The notes under the pieces: model-generated | Database searches by the model: none | Told to the model about the DNA's origin: nothing | The model's input: only the letters and a program-made list of their open reading frames with translations | Part shown: positions 33,419 to 41,077 of the stretch, piece by piece | Position numbering within the stretch: position 1 is the first letter of the stretch | How the letters are laid out: every line of letters begins with the position of its first letter | Assembly: GCA_900546695.1 (NCBI GenBank) | Contig: URDX01000004.1 | Location: forward strand, 66,497 to 130,496 | Reading direction: 5' to 3' | Length of the DNA stretch: 64,000 nt | Origin: an uncultured Eubacteriales bacterium | Lineage (GTDB): Bacteria > Bacillota > Clostridia > Oscillospirales > CAG-272 | Made by a program: the position numbers and the translations under genes

Positions 33419-33961
33419 TTACTTCTCAAACGGTGCGCCCATGAGCGAAAGAAGCTCACGTGCCTCATCGTCGGTGTGTGCTGTTGTGACGAAAGCGATG
33501 TTCATACCGCGAATCTTCTCAACCTTATCGTACTCGATTTCAGGGAAGATCAGCTGCTCCTTCAGGCCGAGAGAGTAGTTACCTCTGCCGTCGAAGGAAT
33601 CCTTGCCGATACCCTTGAAGTCACGTACACGAGGAAGCGCGAAGTTGAAGAGTCTGTCCATGAACTCGTACATTCTCTCACCGCGAAGTGTTACCTTAAC
33701 GCCGATCTTCATGCCCTTACGGAGCTTGAAGTTAGCGACCGACTTCTTTGCAACTGTAGCAACAGCCTTCTGACCGGCAATAGTTGTGATATCGCCGATA
33801 ACGTTCTCGATAACCTTGGAGTTATCCTTTGCGTCGCCCGTACCGACATTGATAACAATCTTGTCGAAACGCGGGATCTGCATCGGGCTCTTGTAGTTAT
33901 ACTTCTTCATCAGAGCGGGAGCTACATCGTTTTTATAAAGATCTCTGAGTCTTGCTGACAT
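33419..33961 (-). CDS. rplE: 50S ribosomal protein L5
   Basis: The 180-residue 5S rRNA-binding protein contains MQIPRFDKIVINVGTGDA, RKGMKIGVKVTLRGERMYEF and GRGNYSLGLKEQLIFPEI. It forms the central protuberance contact with S13. Confidence 0.98.
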   Translation of the reverse strand: MSARLRDLYKNDVAPALMKKYNYKSPMQIPRFDKIVINVGTGDAKDNSKVIENVIGDITTIAGQKAVATVAKKSVANFKLRKGMKIGVKVTLRGERMYEFMDRLFNFALPRVRDFKGIGKDSFDGRGNYSLGLKEQLIFPEIEYDKVEKIRGMNIAFVTTAHTDDEARELLSLMGAPFEK

Positions 33962-33977
33962 ATTCCTTTACCTCCGA

Positions 33978-34295
33978 TTAAAGCTCTGCGCCGCACTTAG
34001 CGCATACTCTGATTTTCTTTCCGTCCTTGCCGACGGAAATCTTGCTGCGGCGACCCGCGTCGCACTTGGGGCAGTAAAGAGCGACCTTCTGAGCGTAGAT
34101 AGCGCCCTCGACCTCGAGGATCTGACCTGCCTCGCCCTGACGGCGCGGCTTCTGGTGCTTCTTTACCATATGAACTCCGCTTACGAGGACCTTGCCCTCG
34201 GAAGGAGAAACGCTGATTACCTTACCGCGCTTACCCTTGTCGTTGCCGGAGATAACAACTACTTCGTCATTCTTTCTAACATGAAGCTTTTTCAT
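33978..34295 (-). CDS. rplX: 50S ribosomal protein L24
   Basis: The 105-residue protein has an N-terminal KOW motif (KNDEVVVISGNDKGKRGKVI) and a C-terminal zinc-like C-x2-C...C-x2-C pair (CPKCDAGRRSKI, CAKCGAEL). It initiates 50S assembly. Confidence 0.98.
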   Translation of the reverse strand: MKKLHVRKNDEVVVISGNDKGKRGKVISVSPSEGKVLVSGVHMVKKHQKPRRQGEAGQILEVEGAIYAQKVALYCPKCDAGRRSKISVGKDGKKIRVCAKCGAEL

Positions 34296-34310
34296 TGTGC
34301 GAACCTCCGA

Positions 34311-34679
34311 TCAAAGTACTTCGGGAGCAAGCGAAAGGATCTTAAGGTAATCCTTATCACGGAGCTCTCTTGCAATCGGCCCAAAGATACGGGTACCCTT
34401 GGGGTTCTTATCTTCCTTGATGATGACCGCCGCGTTGTCGTCGAAACGAACATACGAGCCGTCAGCTCTCTTAACGCCCTTTACCGAGCGTACGATGACA
34501 GCCTTAACGACGTCACCCTTCTTGCAGGTACCGCCGGGAGCGGCCTTCTTTACGGTTGCGACTACGACATCGCCGATATTTGCATAACGACGGCCGGTGC
34601 CGCCGAGCACGCGGATACACATAATCTCCTTAGCGCCCGTATTGTCGGCAACCTTCATATAACTCTGCTGTTGAATCAC
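34311..34679 (-). CDS. rplN: 50S ribosomal protein L14
   Basis: The 122-residue protein starts MIQQQSYMKVADNTGAKEIM and has the L14 signatures GDVVVATVKKAAPGGT and GTRIFGPIARELRD. A 187-bp spacer with hairpins lies between it and rpsQ. Confidence 0.98.
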   Translation of the reverse strand: MIQQQSYMKVADNTGAKEIMCIRVLGGTGRRYANIGDVVVATVKKAAPGGTCKKGDVVKAVIVRSVKGVKRADGSYVRFDDNAAVIIKEDKNPKGTRIFGPIARELRDKDYLKILSLAPEVL

Positions 34680-34866
34680 TGTTTTTTCCTCCTTGTGAAA
34701 AGTTCAGCCGTCCGCGCATTACAGCTTACGCGGGCGTATTATCACCGATTGTATTCCTGCACGGGGCAGATCGGTGATTATACTCCGGAGATGCGTTATC
34801 TCCGGAGATAAATCCGCGCCGCCCCCGATGGGGACGATGCGTTTTTACCGAAAATCTTCAGGCTGA
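34680..34866 (-). promoter_or_regulatory. Hairpin-packed intercistronic spacer rpsQ|rplN
   Basis: Stable inverted repeats in order: CTCCGGAGAT/ATCTCCGGAG (34783-34792 with 34798-34807, 10 bp, loop GCGTT), ATCACCGAT/ATCGGTGAT (34741-34749 with 34770-34778), and CCGCG/CGCGG (34712-34716 with 34729-34733). The region is not coding in any supported frame. The rplN ribosome-binding site AAGGAGGA follows. Confidence 0.6.
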
Positions 34867-35139
34867 TTACTTAGCCTTCTCGATAATCTGGACGAGGCGC
34901 CATCTCTTGGTCTTAGACAGAGGTCTCGTCTCCATGATCTCAACCTTGTCGCCGACACCGCACTCGTTGTTCTCATCATGAACATGTGCGGAAATAGAAC
35001 GCTTCATGACCTTGCCGTACTTGGCGTGCTTAACGTTATCCTCGATGGAGACGACCGCGGTCTTATCCATAGCAGTGCTGATGACACGACCTACGCGGGT
35101 CTTTCTCAGATTACGTTCGCTGTTCATCTCGTTACTCAT
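34867..35139 (-). CDS. rpsQ: 30S ribosomal protein S17
   Basis: The 90-residue OB-fold protein contains RKTRVGRVISTAMDKTAVV and the S17 signature GDKVEIMETRPLSKTKRWRL. It has a short N-terminal extension (MSNEMNSE). Confidence 0.98.
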   Translation of the reverse strand: MSNEMNSERNLRKTRVGRVISTAMDKTAVVSIEDNVKHAKYGKVMKRSISAHVHDENNECGVGDKVEIMETRPLSKTKRWRLVQIIEKAK

Positions 35140-35156
35140 TCTTTAACCTCCTCCGC

Positions 35157-35345
35157 TTATGCGTTCTTCTGACGCATAACCGTCATGACACGTGCGATAT
35201 CTTTCTTGACATCGTCGATCCTGTGGGGATTGTCAAGCTGGTTGATTGCATGCTGGAAACGAAGGTTAAACAGTTCTTCCTTAAGGTCTGCGAGCTTCTT
35301 GGAGAGCTCTTCTACAGACATACTCTGCATTTCACTTGCTTTCAC
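35157..35345 (-). CDS. rpmC: 50S ribosomal protein L29
   Basis: The 62-residue helical-hairpin protein starts MKASEMQSMSVEELSKKL and has the signature DLKEELFNLRFQHAINQLDN. It sits at the exit tunnel. Confidence 0.97.
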   Translation of the reverse strand: MKASEMQSMSVEELSKKLADLKEELFNLRFQHAINQLDNPHRIDDVKKDIARVMTVMRQKNA

Positions 35346-35358
35346 TGCTTATTCCTCC

Positions 35359-35787
35359 TTAATCAGCGTTCTCGGTCTCGGTAGCTCTTGCAATAAACTT
35401 GCACTTGATAGGGAGCTTATGAGATGCGAGACGCATAGCTTCTTTTGCTGTTTCGAGCGGAACGCCGTTCATCTCGAACATAACTCTTCCGGGCTTGACT
35501 ACGGATACCCAGTACTCGGGAGAACCCTTACCGGAGCCCATTCGGGTCTCAGCAGGCTTCTCGGTTACCGGCTTGTCCGGGAAGATCTTAATCCAGACCT
35601 TACCGCCGCGGCGGATGTAACGTGTCATCGCGATACGGGCAGCTTCGATCTGGTTACTGGTGATCCATGCGGGCTCGGTTGCAACGAGACCGAAATCGCC
35701 GTACGTAAGCGTATTGCCGCGGGTAGCCTGACCCTTCATTCTGCCGCGGTGTACACGTCTGTACTTGACTCTCTTAGGCATTAACAT
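35359..35787 (-). CDS. rplP: 50S ribosomal protein L16
   Basis: The 142-residue protein starts MLMPKRVKYRRVHRGRMKG. The first ATG (35787) follows a GGGGGAG site by seven bases and overlaps the rpsC stop (TGATG). It contains WITSNQIEAARIAMTRYIRR and MGSGKGSPEYWV. L16 contacts the A-site tRNA. Confidence 0.98.
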   Translation of the reverse strand: MLMPKRVKYRRVHRGRMKGQATRGNTLTYGDFGLVATEPAWITSNQIEAARIAMTRYIRRGGKVWIKIFPDKPVTEKPAETRMGSGKGSPEYWVSVVKPGRVMFEMNGVPLETAKEAMRLASHKLPIKCKFIARATETENAD

Positions 35788-36632
35788 CAGTTTGCTCCCC
35801 CTTCTTTAGGTGTTCTGCCGGTGCGGGGCGCTCCGCCTCTGGGTGCACCGTTTCTGCCGGCATTATTGTTGCGGGGTCCTCCCTGACGAGAACCGAAGTT
35901 TCCGCGACGATCTCCGCGGCGGTCACCACGACGGTCTCCGCGACGGTCATTGCGCTCAGCCGGTCTTGCGTCCGGGAAGGAGCGCTTAGCTCTGTTCTTG
36001 GAATCCATAAGGACCTCACCGTTGTAGATCCATACCTTAACACCGATCTTGCCGTAGGTGGTGTTAGCCTCCCAGAAGCCGTAGTCGATGTCTGCACGGA
36101 TGGTCTGAAGCGGGATAGTTCCCTCATGATAGTGCTCGGTACGTGCGATCTCCGCGCCGCCGAGACGACCGCTGACGGATATCTTGATACCCTTAGCGCC
36201 CATTCTCATTGTTCTTCCGATAGCGCCCTTCATAGCGCGGCGGAAGGAAATACGTCTCTCGAGCTGACTTGCAATGCTCTCTGCAACAAGCTGAGCATTG
36301 AGATCGGGCTGACGAACCTCAACAACGTTGACGGTTACGGGCTTGCCTACGATCTTCTCGATTGCAACGCGGATCTTGTCGATCTCGGAGCCGCCGCGAC
36401 CGATAACCATACCGGGCTTTGCGCAGTGAATGAATACTCTTACGCGAAGATTATCGCGCTCGATCTCGATCTTCGGAACACCGGCGAGGAAGAGGCTCTT
36501 CTTAAGATACTCTCTGACTTTGTAGTCCGAAACGAGCGTGTCGCCGAACTCCTCGTCCTTAGTGAACCATCTGGAGTCCCAGTCTTTGATAACGCCGACT
36601 CTCAGGCCGTGCGGATTAACTTTCTGACCCAT
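35787..36632 (-). CDS. rpsC: 30S ribosomal protein S3 with RGD-rich C-terminal tail
   Basis: S3 forms part of the mRNA entry tunnel. The core (about residues 1-212) has MGQKVNPHGLRVGVIKDW, the KH domain (VIGRGGSEIDKIRVAIEK) and the C-terminal S3 domain with MGAKGIKISVSGRLGGAEI. The core is followed by about 68 extra residues: Arg/Asp/Gly repeats (RRGD four times) and then a Gly/Asn/Arg/Pro-rich segment. Usual Firmicute S3 is about 215-220 residues. The repeats are visible in the DNA as tandem CCGCGACGGTCT-like units. The stop overlaps the rplP start. Confidence 0.97.
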   Translation of the reverse strand: MGQKVNPHGLRVGVIKDWDSRWFTKDEEFGDTLVSDYKVREYLKKSLFLAGVPKIEIERDNLRVRVFIHCAKPGMVIGRGGSEIDKIRVAIEKIVGKPVTVNVVEVRQPDLNAQLVAESIASQLERRISFRRAMKGAIGRTMRMGAKGIKISVSGRLGGAEIARTEHYHEGTIPLQTIRADIDYGFWEANTTYGKIGVKVWIYNGEVLMDSKNRAKRSFPDARPAERNDRRGDRRGDRRGDRRGNFGSRQGGPRNNNAGRNGAPRGGAPRTGRTPKEGGAN

Positions 36633-36652
36633 TTTTCTTCTCCTCCTCCCGA

Positions 36653-36988
36653 TTATTCTTTCTCAGCCACTGCAAGAGTGATGTGGCTGGTTCTCTTGAG
36701 TATACGATCTCCGCGACCCTTAGCTCTCGGCATCATGCGCTTGAGTGTAGGGCCGGGGGTTACAAAGCACTTAGATACGACGAGCTTGCTCGAATCCATA
36801 TTAAAGTTGTGCTCTGCGTTTGCGACAGCAGCGGTGAGAAGCTTGATAAGGCTCTCGCTTGCCGCCTTGGGGGTGTGCTTCAGGATTGCCATAGCAGTTG
36901 CTGCATCCTTGCCGCGGATAAGGTCGAGAACGATCTGCACCTTGCGGGGGGAAATCCTGATATATCTCATCTTAGCGATAGCTTCCAT
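36653..36988 (-). CDS. rplV: 50S ribosomal protein L22
   Basis: The 111-residue protein contains the L22 signature 'SKCFVTPGPTLKRMMPRAKG', the hook that lines the exit tunnel, and RISPRKVQIVLDLIRGK near the N-terminus. Confidence 0.98.
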   Translation of the reverse strand: MEAIAKMRYIRISPRKVQIVLDLIRGKDAATAMAILKHTPKAASESLIKLLTAAVANAEHNFNMDSSKLVVSKCFVTPGPTLKRMMPRAKGRGDRILKRTSHITLAVAEKE

Positions 36989-37002
36989 TTGCCCGTGCCT
37001 CC

Positions 37003-37284
37003 TTATTTACCGTTGTTCGAGGTCTTGGATCCCGCATGACCGCGGAAAGATCTCGTAGGTGCGAATTCGCCGAGCTTATGTCCGACCATGTCCTCGGTGA
37101 CATATACCGGGACATGCTTTCTTCCGTCGTGAACCGCAATAGTGTGGCCGACAAACTCGGGGTAAATGGTGGAAGCTCTCGACCATGTCTTGAGGACTTT
37201 CTTCTCGCCTGCTGCGTTCATTGCCTCAACGCGGGCAAAGAGCTTAGCTTCGACGAAAGGTCCCTTTTTAAGACTTCTGCTCAT
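37003..37284 (-). CDS. rpsS: 30S ribosomal protein S19
   Basis: The 93-residue protein starts MSRSLKKGPFVEAKL and contains TWSRASTIYPEFVGHTIAVH and the S19 signature GHKLGEFAPTRSFRGHAG. It is the docking partner of RimM, encoded at 3.1 kb. Confidence 0.98.
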   Translation of the reverse strand: MSRSLKKGPFVEAKLFARVEAMNAAGEKKVLKTWSRASTIYPEFVGHTIAVHDGRKHVPVYVTEDMVGHKLGEFAPTRSFRGHAGSKTSNNGK

Positions 37285-37302
37285 TATTCAATGCCTCCTT
37301 AA

Positions 37303-38133
37303 TTATTTACCGTTTCTACGTCTGACGATGAACTTGTCGGTTCTCGCCTTCTTGTTACGAGTCTTATAGCCGTTGGTAGGCTTGCCCCACGGGGTAACGG
37401 GAGAAGGACGTCCGATAGGAGACTTACCTTCACCACCGCCGTGCGGGTGGTCACAGGGGTTCATGGCAGAACCGCGGACGGTAGGACGAATGCCGCGATG
37501 GCGGGTCTTACCTGCCTTACCGACCTTGACGGTGTCGTGCTCGATGTTGCCGACCGTACCGATGGTAGCCTTGCAGTTAAGAGCAACGAGACGAACCTCG
37601 CCCGAGGGGAGACGTATCTGAGCCATGCCGTTCTCCTTAGCCATAAGCTGTGCATATGCGCCTGCGGAACGGACAAGCTGCGCGCCCTTACCGGGGTGGA
37701 GCTCGATGCTGTTAATGATTGTACCGACGGGGATATTCGCGATAGGAAGTGTGTTACCTACCTTGATATCGGAATCGGGACCCGTATAAACGGTATCTCC
37801 TGCCTTCAGGCCTTCGGGAGCGATGATGTAGCTCTTCTTGCCCTCGGTGTCGGAGAGGAGTGCGATGTATGCAGTACGGTTAGGGTCGTACTCGATGCCG
37901 ACTACGGTAGCCGCGCCGTTTACATTGCGCTTGAAGTCTATGATACGATACTTCTTCTTGTTTCCGCCGCCGTGATGACGAACGGTAATGCGACCGTAGC
38001 TGTTACGGCCGGAATGCTTTTTGAGAGTTTTTACAAGGCTCTTTTCGGGAGTAAACTTTGTAAGCTCTTCAAATGACGGCACGGTCATGTTACGACGGCC
38101 GTTGCTGGTAGGCTTGTATTTGATTGTTGCCAT
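37303..38133 (-). CDS. rplB: 50S ribosomal protein L2
   Basis: The 276-residue protein contains GRITVRHHGGGNKKKYRIID, VGTIINSIELHPGKGAQLVR and the C-terminal signature DHPHGGGEGKSPIGRPSP, including the His important for peptidyl transferase assembly. Confidence 0.98.
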   Translation of the reverse strand: MATIKYKPTSNGRRNMTVPSFEELTKFTPEKSLVKTLKKHSGRNSYGRITVRHHGGGNKKKYRIIDFKRNVNGAATVVGIEYDPNRTAYIALLSDTEGKKSYIIAPEGLKAGDTVYTGPDSDIKVGNTLPIANIPVGTIINSIELHPGKGAQLVRSAGAYAQLMAKENGMAQIRLPSGEVRLVALNCKATIGTVGNIEHDTVKVGKAGKTRHRGIRPTVRGSAMNPCDHPHGGGEGKSPIGRPSPVTPWGKPTNGYKTRNKKARTDKFIVRRRNGK

Positions 38134-38147
38134 ATCCGTTTACCTCC

Positions 38148-38441
38148 TTAGTTCAGTCCTTCAAAGAACTCGATAGGCTTCGAGTCCTCCTTGAGAGTAA
38201 CAATAGCCTTTTTCCATGCGGACTTGTAGCCACTGTGTACTCCGTAGCGCCGGGGCTGCTTCTTAACGTTGATGATGTTAACGCACTTCACGTCAACCTT
38301 GAATGCTTTCTCAACCGCAGCTGCAATCTCAGGCTTGGTTGCATCCGAAAGAACCTTGAACGCATACTTCTTGTCTGCGCTCATAGCCATCGAATCCTCT
38401 GTGATAACAGGGGCGATTATGATGTCATAAACGGTCTTCAT
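38148..38441 (-). CDS. rplW: 50S ribosomal protein L23
   Basis: The 97-residue protein starts MKTVYDIIIAPVITEDSM and has KVDVKCVNIINVKKQPRRYG. It is the exit-site docking protein for trigger factor and SRP. It begins at the rplD stop. Confidence 0.97.
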   Translation of the reverse strand: MKTVYDIIIAPVITEDSMAMSADKKYAFKVLSDATKPEIAAAVEKAFKVDVKCVNIINVKKQPRRYGVHSGYKSAWKKAIVTLKEDSKPIEFFEGLN

Positions 38442-39065
38442 TTATGCAAATACCTCCTCGAGCTTCTTTGCTGCGTCTGCAGCGACGACAAATGTGTCGG
38501 CGTTGAGAATGTCGTAAACATTCACCTCGGTGCAGGACGCTGTCTTCACACCCTCGATGTTTGCAAAGCTCTTGATGACCTTTGCATCACCGTCGGCGAG
38601 GACAACGAGGCTCTTCTTTCCGGCGCCGACCGCCTTGAGCATGTTGACCATTACGCGGGTCTTGTACTCATCGGTCTTGATGGAGTCAACGACTACCATG
38701 TTGCCGCCTGCGACCTTGTCGCTGAGAGCGCTGCACATAGCGATTCTCTTAACCTTCTTGTTAAGGGACATCTTGTACTTTCTCGGCTTAGGACCGAGAG
38801 CCACGCCGCCGTGAGTCCACTGCGGAGCTCTTGTCGAGCCCTGTCTTGCACGGCCTGTACCCTTCTGTCTCCAGGGCTTCTTACCGCCGCCGGAAACCTC
38901 GGTGCGTGTGAGGGTAGACTGTGTACCCTGTCTCTGATTTGAAAGATATGCTTTTACCGCTGTGTGAAGAACAGTGGCGTTTACCTCGCAACCGAATACA
39001 ACATCGGAGAGGGTAATTTCGCCTGTTTCTTTACCAGACATATCGACTACTTTTAAAACCGGCAT
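38442..39065 (-). CDS. rplD: 50S ribosomal protein L4
   Basis: The 207-residue protein contains the extended loop GGGKKPWRQKGTGRARQGS that reaches the exit tunnel. In E. coli L4 represses its own S10 operon by binding the leader; the long structured leader and rpsJ-rplC spacer here are possible targets. Confidence 0.98.
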   Translation of the reverse strand: MPVLKVVDMSGKETGEITLSDVVFGCEVNATVLHTAVKAYLSNQRQGTQSTLTRTEVSGGGKKPWRQKGTGRARQGSTRAPQWTHGGVALGPKPRKYKMSLNKKVKRIAMCSALSDKVAGGNMVVVDSIKTDEYKTRVMVNMLKAVGAGKKSLVVLADGDAKVIKSFANIEGVKTASCTEVNVYDILNADTFVVAADAAKKLEEVFA

Positions 39066-39083
39066 GTAACTTCCTCCTTCCGA

Positions 39084-39719
39084 TTACGCATTCTTGACCG
39101 TATCACGGATGAATACGATACCGCCCTTGGCTCCGGGAACTGCGCCCTTAACCGCGATGAGGTTCGCCTCCGCGTCGATCTTTGCGACTTCAAGGTTTAA
39201 TACGGTGACCTGCTCATTACCATACTGACCCGGCATGATCTTGTTCTTGAAAATGCGCGAGGGTGTGGAGGTTGAGCCCATAGAACCGGGCTGACGGTGA
39301 ATAGGACCGGTACCGTGTGTCATTCTGAGAATATGTGCGTTCCATCTCTTGACAACACCCGTGAATCCGCGACCCTTGGTAATTCCGGTTACGTCGACCT
39401 TTTCACCTGCTGCAAAGATGTCAGCGGTGACGGTATCGCCTACATTAAGACCGGAGCAATCATCAAGGCGGAACTCCTTGAGGTGTCTCTTGTTGGATAC
39501 GCCTGCAGCCTTAAAGTGTCCGAGCTCAGGCCTCGTGAGCTTTCTCTCGGCTACATCCTCGAATCCGAGCTGAACGGCATCATAGCCGTCATTCTCTGCT
39601 GTTTTCTTCTGGGCAACGACGCAGGGTCCTGCCTCAAGAACCGTTACGGGAATTACGTTTCCCGCTTCGTCAAAGATCTGGGTCATGCCCAGCTTCTTTC
39701 CGATGATACCCTTCTTCAT
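39084..39719 (-). CDS. rplC: 50S ribosomal protein L3
   Basis: The 211-residue protein starts MKKGIIGKKLGMTQIFDEAG and contains the L3 signature 'FTGVVKRWNAHILRMTHGTG' and HRQPGSMG near the peptidyl transferase centre. A 178-bp structured spacer precedes it. Confidence 0.98.
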   Translation of the reverse strand: MKKGIIGKKLGMTQIFDEAGNVIPVTVLEAGPCVVAQKKTAENDGYDAVQLGFEDVAERKLTRPELGHFKAAGVSNKRHLKEFRLDDCSGLNVGDTVTADIFAAGEKVDVTGITKGRGFTGVVKRWNAHILRMTHGTGPIHRQPGSMGSTSTPSRIFKNKIMPGQYGNEQVTVLNLEVAKIDAEANLIAVKGAVPGAKGGIVFIRDTVKNA

Positions 39720-39897
39720 AAGTATCTCTTTTCCTTTCTGTTATTGGTTGATCTCCGAGGAGACCAACATGACAATGCCGTAGGCTGCCCGCCTTTCGGT
39801 CATGCAGCGCGGCCGACTTTGCTGCCGGAATGCGCCGGCAGTGCGCTTTTGTCTGCATCATCATGATCATGTTATAATGCAGACACCGAGGCGGACA
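39720..39897 (-). promoter_or_regulatory. Hairpin-packed intercistronic spacer rpsJ|rplC
   Basis: Inverted repeats: GTCTGCAT/ATGCAGAC (39851-39858 with 39877-39884), CTGCCGG/CCGGCAG (39822-39828 with 39835-39841), and GTTG-A-TCTCC/GGAGA-C-CAAC (39747-39768), the last just upstream of the rplC ribosome-binding site. A regulator site for an operon-encoded protein such as L4 or L3 is possible. Confidence 0.6.
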
Positions 39898-40212
39898 TCA
39901 GAGCTTGATCTCGATATCAACGCCCGCGGGGAGCTCGAGGCTCATCATTGCGTCAACAACCTTCTGAGAAGGCTTAATGATATCAATGAGTCTCTTGTGA
40001 GTTCTCATCTCAAACTGCTCACGGCTGTCCTTGTACTTATGGACTGCGCGGAGAATGGTTACGATCTCACGGTCGGTAGGAAGCGGAACGGGACCCGATA
40101 CCGTAGCGCCGTTGCGCTTAGCGGTCTCAACGATCTTCTCCGCAGCCGTGTCGATAAGGGTGTGATCGTAGCTCTTGAGTCTGATTCTGAGCTTTTCCTT
40201 AATTGCTGCCAT
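39898..40212 (-). CDS. rpsJ: 30S ribosomal protein S10
   Basis: The 104-residue protein starts MAAIKEKLRIRLKSYDH at 40212 after AAGGAGGA; the frame extends upstream without support. It contains SGPVPLPTDREIVTILRA, FEMRTHKRLIDI and the C-terminal LELPAGVDIEIKL. S10 (NusE) also joins transcription antitermination complexes. First gene of the super-operon. Confidence 0.98.
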   Translation of the reverse strand: MAAIKEKLRIRLKSYDHTLIDTAAEKIVETAKRNGATVSGPVPLPTDREIVTILRAVHKYKDSREQFEMRTHKRLIDIIKPSQKVVDAMMSLELPAGVDIEIKL

Positions 40213-40507
40213 CTGTTTTTCCTCCTTAAAGAATTCAGGGGGACCTACACCGAGTACCCTCCCGCTCAGCAGTACCGCTCTCCCGGGTTTCGGAGAACCG
40301 CACACTGTCCCGGGTGTTTCGGACAGGCTCTTAAAAATAACGGGGTCTGCCGCAGCTCGTCAGCGCGACAGCGCCGCTGTTTTTCCCTGCCGCTCGGTGC
40401 GTTTGCCGCCCGGTTTATAAACTCGGACATACTCTGCGGAAATTCCCTGCGTACAGCCGCATAGCCGCCGCAGCCACCTTCCGCTTCATCGCACATCAAG
40501 CCCTTCT
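40213..40507 (-). promoter_or_regulatory. Structured leader of the S10 operon
   Basis: The leader is about 290 nt. On the minus strand two similar hairpins sit in tandem: CTGTCC/GGACAG (40305-40310 with 40321-40326, loop GAAACACCCG) and TCTCC/GGAGA (40279-40283 with 40292-40296, loop GAAACCCG). They are candidates for autoregulation of the operon by a ribosomal protein. Confidence 0.6.
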
Positions 40508-40536
40508 ATTTTACATTAAAGGGAGATTTTTTGCAA
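40508..40536 (-). promoter_or_regulatory. Main promoter of the S10-spc-alpha operon
   Basis: On the minus strand, TTGCAA (40536-40531), a 17-bp spacer and TAAAAT (40513-40508) lie in an AT-rich segment about 295 bp upstream of rpsJ. Confidence 0.75.
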
Positions 40537-40668
40537 CACCTTTCTTGCAAAAAAGTCTTCATAATTTGAAGAATTTACATTTCGTTAACATTTGTCGTTT
40601 TTTGCAGCACCGAAATAAATGTCACAGCATGGCATTTTGTGTTTTTCAATATAATTATATAGTTTATC

Positions 40669-40697
40669 TTGACAAAACTTACTTAAAGTGGTATACT
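40669..40697 (+). promoter_or_regulatory. Consensus promoter of the AbrB-family regulator
   Basis: TTGACA (40669-40674), a 17-bp spacer and TATACT (40692-40697) form one of the best promoters in the window. It is divergent from the S10 promoter and leaves a 130-nt 5' leader. Upstream AT-rich sequence could act as an UP element. Confidence 0.85.
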
Positions 40698-40825
40698 ACC
40701 ATCGTAGAAATCGAAAGTGCAGTGTCGATTTCTCAAAATCGGACGTGTTCGATGCCGAACGGCACGGCATATCCGAAATGTTTCCCGAAATTTATATCTT
40801 TTATATCTGAAAGGAGAAATTTCCC

Positions 40826-41077
40826 ATGAAATCAACAGGCATCGTAAGAAAGATCGACGAGCTGGGCAGAATCGTGCTCCCTATCGAGATCCGTAACACT
40901 CTCGACATCAAGGCTAAGGACTCTATTGAGATCTTCGTAGATGACGACAAGATCATCCTTAAGAAGTATCAGCCCTCTTGCATCTTTTGCGGCAATTCAG
41001 ACTACGTTACTGTATTCAAGGGCAAGCTTGTCTGCGCTGACTGCGTAGCAACTCTCAAGCGCGCCGTAGTACAGTAA
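40826..41077 (+). CDS. AbrB/SpoVT-family transition regulator with C-terminal zinc ribbon
   Basis: The 83-residue protein starts MKSTGIVRKIDELGRIVLP, the swapped-hairpin AbrB DNA-binding domain (residues 1-48, with LPIEIRNTLDIKAKDSIEIF). It is followed by two Cys pairs, C52-x2-C55 and C70-x2-C73, likely a structural zinc ribbon. In Bacillus, AbrB and SpoVT control transition-state and sporulation genes. Here the gene is monocistronic with a very strong promoter and an AAAGGAGA ribosome-binding site, so the protein is probably abundant. Codon use resembles the adjacent ribosomal genes, also indicating high expression. Targets are unknown. Confidence 0.9.
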   Translation: MKSTGIVRKIDELGRIVLPIEIRNTLDIKAKDSIEIFVDDDKIILKKYQPSCIFCGNSDYVTVFKGKLVCADCVATLKRAVVQ

